A DNA stretch of 64,000 nucleotides, from contig BQMF02000138.1 in NCBI GenBank assembly GCA_027922465.2, forward strand, positions 124,001 through 188,000, given 5' to 3'. The DNA is from Turritopsis dohrnii (taxonomy: Eukaryota; Cnidaria; Hydrozoa; Anthoathecata; Oceaniidae). The translations under genes were made by a program, and so were the position numbers. Positions 21,403 to 30,814 of this stretch are shown here, one piece after another (within the stretch, counting starts at the first letter, position 1; each line of letters starts with the position of its first letter). The notes beneath the pieces are model-generated. The model saw nothing but the letters and a program-made list of their open reading frames with translations. It had not been told where the DNA came from and ran no database searches.

Positions 21403-24189
21403 ATGAAAAGCCTGGTCTCGGAAAATGTCGACATCTTGTGTGTGGCCGAGAGTAAATTGGATGCTTCTTTCCCAAAGGGACAATTCTCTATCAAAGGCTT
21501 CAAAATACCAATTCGCCTTGATGTTAGTAGTACGAGTGGAGGTTTAATTCTTTTCTGTAAAGAAAACCTTCCTTTTCGTCTACTTAAATGTCCTTTTGTG
21601 AAAGAAGACATCCAATGTATTGCCGGTGAATTAAATTTGAGAAGAAAAAGATGGCTTGTGCTGTCAGTTTATCGAAATCCTCGACTCCAAGGCCTAACGT
21701 ATTTTTTGAATGAACTCATTAAAATTATTGATTTTTACTCCAAAGATTATGATGATATTTTAATCATGGGAGATTTCAATGAAGAAATCATTCATCCTGA
21801 AATGTCCCATTTTTGGGAACAATTCTCTTTAAAAAGTCTTGTAACAGGTCCTACATGCTTTAAATCAGGTGATGGTAGGTGCATTGACCTTATACTCACA
21901 AATCGGAGTAGAAGTTTTCAAAAAACAAACTCTTACGAAACTGGTCTAAGTGACTACCATCATCTGGTTTACACTATGTTTAAAGCAGCTTATGAAAAGT
22001 CACTACCCCATGTTTTGCAATATAGATCTTTTCGTAATTTTTCTACCGAATCTTTTCGCCATGATCTTTCAAATGCTCTCACAAACTGCCAACAAGGTAT
22101 TTATGACGATATCAGTGGTGTACTTGAATCAGTTTTGGATACTCACGCTCCAAAAAAGAAACGAACAATTCGTGGAAATCAAAAGCCTCACCTAAATAAA
22201 ACCTTAAGAAAGGCAATTATGCATCGTTCTTTTTTGAAGAATAAAGCAAACAAGACTGGTTCAATCTCTGATTACAATCTGTACAAAAAGCAAAGGAACT
22301 ATGTCGTGACCCTAAATCGTGAAGCAAAAAGAAACCATTTTCATGATCTAGGAAATTCAGCTGAATTCTGGAAATCCACCAAGCCTTTTTTCTCTACTAC
22401 CACAAAAGATCACGAACGTATCTTTTTGCTTAACGACGAAAAAGAAATTGTGTCAGACGAAAAAACCATTGCTGAAATCTTTAACAAATATTTTGTAAAC
22501 GTCACTAAAAATTTAAACATAACTCCCTATGAAGCTGATTCTGTAGATATGAAAAATGATGATGTAAATACCATTGCCTCCATCATGCGAAAATTTCAAA
22601 ACCATCCAAGTATCAAAATTCTTCAGGAGCAAAATTTTTCAAAAACTTTTTCTTTCAAAAAGGTCTCAAGGGATCAGGTCCTTCGTGAAATTCTTAAACT
22701 GAATTCACGTAAGAGTGTAAGTGGGCCTTTTCCAACCAAAATACTAAAAATGGTTCCTGACATTATTGCTGGCCCTATCTCTTTTTGCATAAATCAAATG
22801 TTTGCTTCCTCATCATTCCCAAAGCCTCTAAAACTTGCTGATGTCACTCCCATCTTCAAAAAAGATGATAGGTTTCTTAGGGAAAACTATAGACCAATAA
22901 GTGTATTACCAGCATTTTCAAAACTCTTTGAAAAAATTATTTTTATTCAGCTTAATGAACATTTTGATGACATCTTACATCCCGTTCTCTGTGGGTTCCG
23001 CTCCAAGCATAATACCCAACATGCTCTCCTTCGCATGATAGGCCAATGGCAAAAATGCCTAGACAAATCTGGCAAAGTTGGTGCATTATTAATTGACTTG
23101 TCTAAGGCTTTTGATTGCATTGATCATGATCTTTTGATTGCCAAACTTGCTTGCTATGGACTCGATTTCAAAAGTCTAAAACTTTTAAGGAATTATCTAA
23201 ATGGTCGTTTTCAGCGTACAAAAATTACGACGATCTATAGTTTGTGGTTAGAAATACTGAAAGGAGTCCCCCAAGGATCTATTTTAGGACCCCTTTTATT
23301 TAATATTTTTCTAAATGATTTATTATTTGTAATTAAAAAATCTAGCATCTGTAACTTTGCAGATGATAATACCTTATTCAAGTGTGCATGTTCTTTGGCC
23401 GAAGTCCAGTCCAGTCTAGAATGTGACCTCTTAAGCACACTTTCTTGGTTCGATTCAAACATGTTAGCTGGCAATCCTAAAAAGTTCCAGATGCTAGTTC
23501 TAGGAGATAAAGACCCAATCACTATCAACATTGGCTCAGTCACCATCAAATCTGTAGAAACTGTCGAATTACTGGGTATCTACATCGATAGCACTTTAAA
23601 ATTCTCAGGGCATATATCGAACCTTTGTCTCAGGGCGAAACGTAGATTACATAGCCTAAACAGAATTCGAGGTTTTCTACAGCGTGACCAACTGTTATTA
23701 CTCATAAATTCATACATTTTATCAATTTTTTATTATGCTCCAATAATTTGGATGTTTTGTAGTAAATCTCAATCCAGAGAAATCGATAACATTCTAAAAC
23801 GGGCTTTACGAGCTGCCCACAATGACTTCTCAACTGATTTTAAGTCTTTACTACAAAATTCCAAACTCGTAAGAGTACATGAGACACACCTTAGGTTTCT
23901 TGTCTGTGAGATATACAAGACTCTAAATTCATTAAATCCTCCTTTCATGCAAACACTTTATGCTCTTAAACCGGTACAATACTCTTTGCGAAACCGTAAT
24001 CTCCTTGTCATACCACCTGCAAAATCCGTTCGTTTTGGTACCCAATCCTTTTTGTTTCGTGGAAGCTTGCTCTGGAATAGTATCCCAGACAGTTTGAAAT
24101 CATCAGTGTCTCTAAACTCTCTCAAGACATCCCTCAAAGCAATTGATCTTTGTAGTTTATGTAATTGTAGAATTTGTTCACGTTTTTAA
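21403..24189 (+). CDS. LINE ORF2: endonuclease plus reverse transcriptase
   Basis: Intact 928-codon frame. In-frame sequence upstream (from about 21322, including YLNINSLRNKFED) shows the endonuclease really begins before this ATG; no upstream ATG was found in that frame. Endonuclease marks: CVAESKLDASF, LSVYRNP, IMGDFNE, GLSDYHHLVYT. Polymerase marks: ENYRPISVLP, LIDLSKAFDCIDH, GVPQGSILGPLLFN and the catalytic FADD (FADDNTLF). The C-terminal part is the thumb and basic tail. It nicks target DNA and copies its own RNA at the nick. An open frame of this length means the insertion is young. Confidence 0.92.
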   Translation: MKSLVSENVDILCVAESKLDASFPKGQFSIKGFKIPIRLDVSSTSGGLILFCKENLPFRLLKCPFVKEDIQCIAGELNLRRKRWLVLSVYRNPRLQGLTYFLNELIKIIDFYSKDYDDILIMGDFNEEIIHPEMSHFWEQFSLKSLVTGPTCFKSGDGRCIDLILTNRSRSFQKTNSYETGLSDYHHLVYTMFKAAYEKSLPHVLQYRSFRNFSTESFRHDLSNALTNCQQGIYDDISGVLESVLDTHAPKKKRTIRGNQKPHLNKTLRKAIMHRSFLKNKANKTGSISDYNLYKKQRNYVVTLNREAKRNHFHDLGNSAEFWKSTKPFFSTTTKDHERIFLLNDEKEIVSDEKTIAEIFNKYFVNVTKNLNITPYEADSVDMKNDDVNTIASIMRKFQNHPSIKILQEQNFSKTFSFKKVSRDQVLREILKLNSRKSVSGPFPTKILKMVPDIIAGPISFCINQMFASSSFPKPLKLADVTPIFKKDDRFLRENYRPISVLPAFSKLFEKIIFIQLNEHFDDILHPVLCGFRSKHNTQHALLRMIGQWQKCLDKSGKVGALLIDLSKAFDCIDHDLLIAKLACYGLDFKSLKLLRNYLNGRFQRTKITTIYSLWLEILKGVPQGSILGPLLFNIFLNDLLFVIKKSSICNFADDNTLFKCACSLAEVQSSLECDLLSTLSWFDSNMLAGNPKKFQMLVLGDKDPITINIGSVTIKSVETVELLGIYIDSTLKFSGHISNLCLRAKRRLHSLNRIRGFLQRDQLLLLINSYILSIFYYAPIIWMFCSKSQSREIDNILKRALRAAHNDFSTDFKSLLQNSKLVRVHETHLRFLVCEIYKTLNSLNPPFMQTLYALKPVQYSLRNRNLLVIPPAKSVRFGTQSFLFRGSLLWNSIPDSLKSSVSLNSLKTSLKAIDLCSLCNCRICSRF

Positions 24190-24509
24190 TCTATTTTGTT
24201 GGTGTAAATTAGATAAAAACTATGTAAAACCAACGGTAAATAAAATGGGAAATAAATATAATATTAAAGAAAAATACCTCTTTTTCAACTTCGCCCCAGA
24301 GATGTTTTGTCTGATATTCAAGCAAAAGAGAGCAACGCCCTTGGTACGTGGTCACCTCGTATTTTCAACTGTTTATATTCAATTGCGCCATACTTTGACT
24401 GAACATATCTTCAACAGTAGGCGATTATTAAGAGTAGATACTTAAGGATTTGTTCATCGTCGTCCGTATATCGTAAAGAAAGAGATTAGAGACAGAGGTT
24501 GCAAACTAA

Positions 24510-24575
24510 CCTAGTACCCAGGGTTTCTGGCTTTTTTATCTATAAACAGCAATAAACCCTGTGTATGAGGTTGGC
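24510..24575. repeat. Short inverted repeat around ACCCAGGGTTTCT
   Basis: TAGTACCCAGGGTTTCTGG and, 30 bases on, AATAAACCCTGTGTATGAGG form an imperfect hairpin. Related single arms (CCCTGGGTTCGAGGTTG type) lie at about 11969, 50305, 60855 and, inverted, 62277. Confidence 0.5.
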
Positions 24576-24644
24576 TGCAAATATTTCATAATTTACCATC
24601 GTGGTTATTCCATTGGGATGGGGTTTTTTTGTTCATAAACGTTA

Positions 24645-24764
24645 CCCAGCCGGCACATTTGTTAAAGAAACACTGTGAAGGAGTGCATTTCTATAGAAAT
24701 CTACACACAATTTCAATGAGAATGCTCTTCGTCGTAGTGACTTTTTGACGATTTGTTCACTGGG
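24645..24764. mobile_element. Palindromic MITE (CCCAGTGGGCAAA family), copy 2
   Basis: Full-length 120-bp copy, CCCAGCCGGCACATTTGTT to ACGATTTGTTCACTGGG, with TTA directly outside both ends; the best-defined termini of the family. Confidence 0.85.
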
Positions 24765-25951
24765 TTAACGGTGAAATCGATATAAATTTTGTTTGTATGA
24801 GCTGTTGGCTTGCTATATTTCAAACATGTTTTTAGAGAGATGATGATCGTGATAATGAAAACGTCTGAATATGCAACTTAACTCAATATTAAAAAGATAA
24901 GAAATAATATATACCATTCCTGAATTATTTTTCACCATTTTATACGCTTTAGGTTGTTTTTTTTTTAAGATATTATTTCTCTTATTGACTTAGGGAATGT
25001 GAATAATAATCACCTATTAGTAAAAAAATATAATATATGGAAAAGAGGCGAAACTTGACAGCTGGACATTAGTATGTTTGAACGGAAAAGTCGCGAAATA
25101 TGTCTATGTCATGCGATTACCATAATGGAATGGATTAATAATCATTTAAACTGTTTCATTGGTTTCATGGTAGAAGCACACAAAAGAAAATTGATATTCT
25201 CAATGTCTATGAACTATATGCTTTAAGCAAACACCACAGCAAGTAATCATAACATTACAATTTGATTCCTTAATGACATAACTGAAGAAAAATGAACAGG
25301 GAACTCTGGGAAAACTATTTTCGTGTTACATTAAAATTTTCTTTCGTTTTCCATCAGCACTTAAAAAAATGCTGCATCATCGACTTTCACGACAACAGCA
25401 TACAACCATGTTGTTTGTTGGTGGAACACGATACCCTCCCCCGCAACCATTTTGTTATGCTGATGGCAAATAAACCGCATAAAATCCTTTCGACAATACC
25501 ACAACAAACTCCTTGGTGAAACAGATCAAGATTTCGAAAGTTACATCATCCAATTAACACTCTCAGGTGGAGAGTCATACAGAATTAGAAAAATTAACCA
25601 ATATGTAATTATATTCCCACATTTCATTGATATAAAAACATCAACAATCCAGCTTGTTGACATTTAAAACTAAGAATGGAATTTGAAAAATTTGAAATGG
25701 TAAACAAGAGGACGAATTCATTTCGAAGGTTTAAGGGAGATAACTCGAAACTCTAGGATCGATGACGACATTTTTGAACTTCTTCATCACCACAGCCTTC
25801 GCCTCGCGTTGAAGTCGTATTACCACCTACATTTAGATCATTCATAAAAACTGGTGAAACTTCAGGGAAAATATTTACATTACCTTAGGGTCGATTACGA
25901 ATAATTAGTAAGGTCGGAACAAGGCGAGGGTTGCAGTGATGTCTTAATATA

Positions 25952-26374
25952 CACTAGACTCTATGTAACTCGAACCTCGAAGGGAAAACAAAATCTATCG
26001 AATTATGAGAGTGATACATAAGTTTTAGCTCGAAGGGAAAACACAAATCTATCGAATTATGAGAGTGATACATAAGTTTTAGCTCGAAGGGAAAACACAA
26101 ATCTATCGAATTATGAGAGTGATACATAAGTTTTAGCTCGAAGGGAAAACACAAATCTATCGAATTATGAGAGTGATACATAAGTTTTAGCTCGAAGGGA
26201 AAACACAAATCTATCGAATTATGAGAGTGATACATAAGTTTTAGCTCGAAGGGAAAACAAAATCTATCGAATTATGAGAGTGATACATACGTTTTAGCTC
26301 GAAGGGACCCGCTGGTTCATTTCGAATTATGGAGAGTTCGAGTAATGGAAAGTCGAAATATAGAGAGTCCACTG
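25952..26374. mobile_element. TA-flanked pogo-like MITE with an internal tandem array
   Basis: Ends CACTAGACTCTATG and (inverted) CAGTGGACTCTCTA are flanked by TA. Internal TCGAATTATGGAGAGTTCGAG is shared with the other members of the family (39070, 40062, 42423, 48229). The centre has expanded to six 53-54-bp units. Confidence 0.7.
25976..26297. repeat. 53-54-bp tandem repeat, six units
   Basis: CTCGAAGGGAAAACACAAAT begins units at 25976, 26029, 26083, 26137, 26191 and 26245, with a partial seventh at 26298. The central units are identical. Because 54 is divisible by three, the minus strand reads as an 18-residue protein repeat, which I take as accidental. Confidence 0.95.
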
Positions 26375-29252
26375 TATGAACAGAAGAATTCCTTTTAGCA
26401 GTAGGAATGATCTCACTCAAATGATAAAAAATATTACAACCAAAAAGAATCTCTACGACTCCCAGTAATTCTCACTGGGTCTGTTTTTTTTATTAATTAA
26501 ATGTCGGACGGAAAAATCACTCTGATGGCAATAGAAAATTACTGATAAGAGAATAACCGATGTTTCATGCGTTAATGAGTCGGTTATACGTCTATTTTGT
26601 TTGACTAACTTCAAAGAGGCAATACCTATTACAGGGGGAAAAATTTTGGAGTTTTATTTTAACGTCGCACGGAATCGATAAAATTTACCATGTTAAAACT
26701 TTTAGATTCCATATTTGATTCCATCGAAACGGGATGTAGTTAGAAAAAAAAAAGAGAAAACATACGTTTATTGCTAGAGCATATACGGTATTTTGAACAA
26801 TAATTCAAATCTTTTTAGTTTGACAATGTTAAGATAATAACACAATTAAATGTCGGACGAAATTTTTTTTTTTCTTTTTTTTGGCTTCAAATTCTATCAA
26901 AAATGTGATTAATCGTTATAATAGATAAATATACAGTAGACTCAGCCAAATTTTAAGAAACCAGTCTAGTATCTTTAAAGAATGAGGAGGTTGAACAATC
27001 CTTCCGTGCGACATTCACAAATTTTAAGAAACCAGTCTAATCACTTTGAAGAATTAGACATTGTTTTTTTTCAAGGTAATTTTCAAATAGGCCTCACTAG
27101 AGGAAAAACAACTTTCAAACAAATAAAGAAAAAAATTTATACCATTCCTTTTTTTTATTATTCATTTTTTAATTTATGAACTTTTTTGTTAAAAAATACT
27201 AGTACCTTTCGTACCAGCGACTTCAAATTGAAAAGTTGGCGAATTGAAAGAAAACACAGGCGTTTCTCTGCAAATAACTTTTTTTTTACGAACATATTAA
27301 TAACTGAAAAACACAACCATCAAAAAATTCCCCAGGTCTGAAAGCAAGTATTCCTTCGTCCAAAATGTTTGGAACCTTCTCGACTATTTGCGTCACTTTG
27401 TTCTCCACAGCAATGGCAGGGAAACGAAGCTTCCAAACGAGGCAATTTTCTAATAATTATGTCTGAAACAACACAACAGCTAGCAATATGTGAATAAAAT
27501 AACTAGTTTTTCGTTGGGAATAATTTTAATTAATAAGATATCACAAGACAGATACCAGACTAAAGGCTGCCAAAACTTGAAACACTACTATAATCGTTAA
27601 ATCTAGCATTAAGGATTTTAGTTCACAGCATTTCATAAGATTATATGGGAGCATGGGGAATAACTTAAGTGAGGCGTGTAAATAAACAATAATATGATAA
27701 ACTTTAGTTTTATACTGTGTTGCACAGGGTTCAATGAAATAGCCAGGATAACTTATACATAAAATATATGAAACATTTTCTCATTTTTATCTTATGAAAC
27801 AAAAAAAAGTCAAAGGCAAAAAATTATCTCCAAGAAAAATTATATTTTCAAACTTCAGGTGAGGGAGACAGAAACCCACGACACAACTTAAAATTTTTCT
27901 TATTGTGGAGTAAAAATTTAGATTGAATTCATTTAATTGGGGTTTGATATAAAATTGCTATATACTTGGTACCAATTAACTTTACAATATTAAGAAAACA
28001 AAACATGCGAAAAACCAAAAGAATGCGACCAAGAGTGGACCTTGATATAACTATATACATTAGCTCACATGAATCGAAAAACACAAGACTCTCGTACAAT
28101 AGAACTACCCTATAAAAATTCAAAAGTACTTGTAATTTTCAAGCTTATTTATATATGTACACAATAAGGAAAATATATATAGATTCTCCATGTTTTTTTA
28201 TATAATATTTACAATTCTATTGGCCAATGAATAATAGAATATGTACAATTACTTTGCAACGATAAAATGAAGGATGCATTATCAAAAAAAAAAACAGAAA
28301 AGAAATAACAAAAGGAATGCAAACAAAATACTCAACGGAAATAGCAGAGGATAATTAAGAAGGAAAACAAGAGAAGTTTTTGTAAATTACAGAAAAGGAC
28401 CCATTTCTAATTTTTGATTGAATCCTAGGAATTCTAATAAAAAATTAATTTTCTGTATAATAAAAGGATGTCTTTTCTGAATTGAATTTAGATAATTCTA
28501 ATCCTACCATGGTAACATTAATGATTTATAAACAATTTTCTCTTATCTATCTGGTATTCTATTTTTATCCACTCACGATATTATCAACATAATTTATCTA
28601 AAATACTTAACATGCATGAACTATAAAAAATCACGTGCAGATAAAGACCAATGCTATCAATCAATCAATCAATACGCCTTTATTTTAACATAGTTCTCAA
28701 GGTAAACTGCCCAACCAATAAAGCCATTAAGATTTCTGTACTATATAATAATGTGAATGTTAAATAAAAAAAACTAACCATACAGAATTGCAATTGGAAA
28801 AGATTTTAACACCAAAAACAGAAAAAACTGCTTTGAATCATTAAAACAACCGATATCATAATAATAATAATCTGTTCGATTAGTTTACGAAAACCTTTGC
28901 TTTCCTCTTTTACTGATTGTTGGAATAAAAATTATCTTGCCAACTTTATAGCTACATTTTCAAATGTTCATGGATCGAAATAAAAAGTTCAAAGATAACC
29001 TGAATGAATTATATAACGAACAAAATAAAAGGATTGATTCTATCTGAACATATTATGCTCAAAATTATCAGATATTTCCAGATAAATAAATAGTTTTCAT
29101 GTTGCAGAAAGAAGCAATAGGACAACATTTGAAGAGAAACTTGTATATAAATAGGCAGTGGAAATTTGATTTCGCTTACGCAAATCAAAATACGTAAGGT
29201 TTGAAAAAATTAACAGAGGAAAGTAATACTGATTTTTATAAGATTGAAAAGC

Positions 29253-30140
29253 TCACTGGTTTTCATGTAAGTGTAAGTTTTGAACCATAGTACCAAGATT
29301 ACCTTCACTCGTTTCATTTATCATGATTCTCTTGTCACCATGAGACAGCCTCCGAGTTTTTTCATCTGAATTTTTTCTGTCTTTTTCAAAATATTTTCTT
29401 CTTAATCTGCGATTTTGTTCCGAAACAGAGTAAATTCTGCCATGATTCATCGCATGCTCTTTGTGTCTTTTACCCAGACTGCTCAGAGAATCTACACTTT
29501 TAGCATGTACCATTTGATTATTATTTACAAAGTCTTTGAAATCACCAGCAGAATAGGATGCTGTTAAATCCATTTCCTTATCATCATCATCACTTGCAAA
29601 AACATCTGTTCGTTTTTTACTTAAACTCAAATCCCAACTCTTCTGACGTGATACAAAACAGTCTATATCATCTTTCCTCAATCCTTCCATAATTTTCCCC
29701 TCAGATATATCATAATTAAAATATCCAGCAGTTTGTCTTGGACTTGATATGCCACTTTTGTCAGGATCATCCACAACAATATCACCAATACTTTTTCTTT
29801 TTTGTTTTTCATGTGATGACTTCCTTGGCCTTCCAGTTGAATATGAACTTGAACTGACTTCAATTTTACTTGAACTGACACTTTTTCTTAATACCCTTCT
29901 TGGTGATTTTTGATTCTGCTCTGCATATTCTCGTTTCAAATTTTTAAAATATTTGTCAATATCAATTTTATTTGTCACCTCGCATGTGCCAGATAATTTA
30001 TTATATTTCGACAATGATAAATCCACTTTTGCACATCCTGAAAGATCTTTTTTAGATGATGAACCCATGTCGATACACTCCACACTTTTGTTAACCATTC
30101 CAGTACAATAAAGTGGTGATAATGATATTCTTGTTTCCAT
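29253..30140 (-). CDS. Unrecognised 295-residue Ser/Lys/Asp-rich protein
   Basis: Open from ATG (30138-30140) to TGA (29253-29255). I do not recognise it. The product is strongly charged and Ser-rich, with clusters such as SSSKIEVSSSSYSTGRPRKS, FASDDDDKEMDLTASYSAG and RRLRRKYFEKDRKNSDEK. It has no membrane segment or signal peptide and looks mostly disordered and nuclear-like. One MDLT resembles the phospho-MELT docking motif of KNL1, but a single short match proves nothing. The bases just before the ATG (GATTAG) could be a splice acceptor, so it may be the last exon of a longer gene. It lies 675 bp from and opposite to YTHDC2. Confidence 0.6.
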   Translation of the reverse strand: METRISLSPLYCTGMVNKSVECIDMGSSSKKDLSGCAKVDLSLSKYNKLSGTCEVTNKIDIDKYFKNLKREYAEQNQKSPRRVLRKSVSSSKIEVSSSSYSTGRPRKSSHEKQKRKSIGDIVVDDPDKSGISSPRQTAGYFNYDISEGKIMEGLRKDDIDCFVSRQKSWDLSLSKKRTDVFASDDDDKEMDLTASYSAGDFKDFVNNNQMVHAKSVDSLSSLGKRHKEHAMNHGRIYSVSEQNRRLRRKYFEKDRKNSDEKTRRLSHGDKRIMINETSEGNLGTMVQNLHLHENQ

Positions 30141-30814
30141 CTAATCTCGAGTATGTGTTGGATAAGGGAAACCGAATGCCTTCTTTTATGTAATTTTTAC
30201 ACGTGCAAGGCATTCACGGCTTCCTTCCCTATTTCCCTAGAGCTTCTTGTTTATAAATAATTTTTTATACGCTGCACTTTAATACTCGGTACTCATCAAG
30301 TGCAAAACACAATCAGGGTTAAATTAAATTTCTCCTTTAAAGATATGTAACAGTTAGGCAAGTTTACATGTATTTTACAATACATAGAATCAAAACAAAC
30401 AGAAATTTCATCAAGATTTTGCACTATCATTCATTCAAATAGCATTCTTTGCTGTTTCTAGTTAATTAACTTATTAGGAAGATTCCCCCGGCAAGTAGGA
30501 GCTTCTCAGCACTCCAATTGAGTTTTGTGTAGTTTTATTTATTTGTCTCCATCGTAGATATTATTTATAGTATCTATAGGACAACGAGACAATCAAGTAT
30601 TCAGGCTTCCAAACAACCAACTAACAATAACAACTAACAACAACTAACAATAGCCTTTTTTATTTTAACCTTGGTATGAAATTGTTTGAAATGGTAACGC
30701 TTTGTAAGATTTCTTTTCCACTACTTTCGATTTGACTAATCTGTGTAACTGAAAATTCCTTTCTTTACGACGGAGTTGAGTATTCTCTCGGTGCCTGCAT
30801 GCTTCGAAAAAAAC
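30141..30814. promoter_or_regulatory. Divergent promoter region of the 295-residue gene and YTHDC2
   Basis: The start codons of the two genes face away from each other across 674 bp free of coding sequence or recognisable transposons. Both 5' ends must be served from here if both starts are correct. I see no TATA box clearly placed; the interval has (TAACAACAAC)-type repeats at 30620-30650. Confidence 0.4.

Larger units (their letters stand above)
20000..24265 (+). mobile_element. CR1/L2-type LINE, nearly full length
   Basis: A 5' leader of about 130 bp, an esterase-bearing ORF1 with one frameshift, an intact ORF2 and a short A-rich 3' end with AAATAAA repeats (about 24238-24260) form one retrotransposon. 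The SGNH-type ORF1 with APE endonuclease plus reverse transcriptase in ORF2 is the CR1/L2 layout. No clear target duplication was found, so both outer borders are approximate. Confidence 0.9.
24770..29250. other. Long AT-rich spacer
   Basis: Apart from the tandemly expanded element at 25952-26374 I found no supported gene. A 30-bp imperfect direct repeat with AAATTTTAAGAAACCAGTCTA occurs at about 26949 and 27018, beside a CAGTAGACTC motif at 26934. Open frames at 25292-25519, 26982-27179 and 27929-28123 are short and featureless. CAATCAATCAAT at 28664 is a small microsatellite. Confidence 0.5.

Noticed and set aside
25954..26235. Minus-strand frame coding five exact 18-residue repeats
   Set aside because: It follows from a 54-bp DNA repeat inside a MITE; the peptide has no other support.
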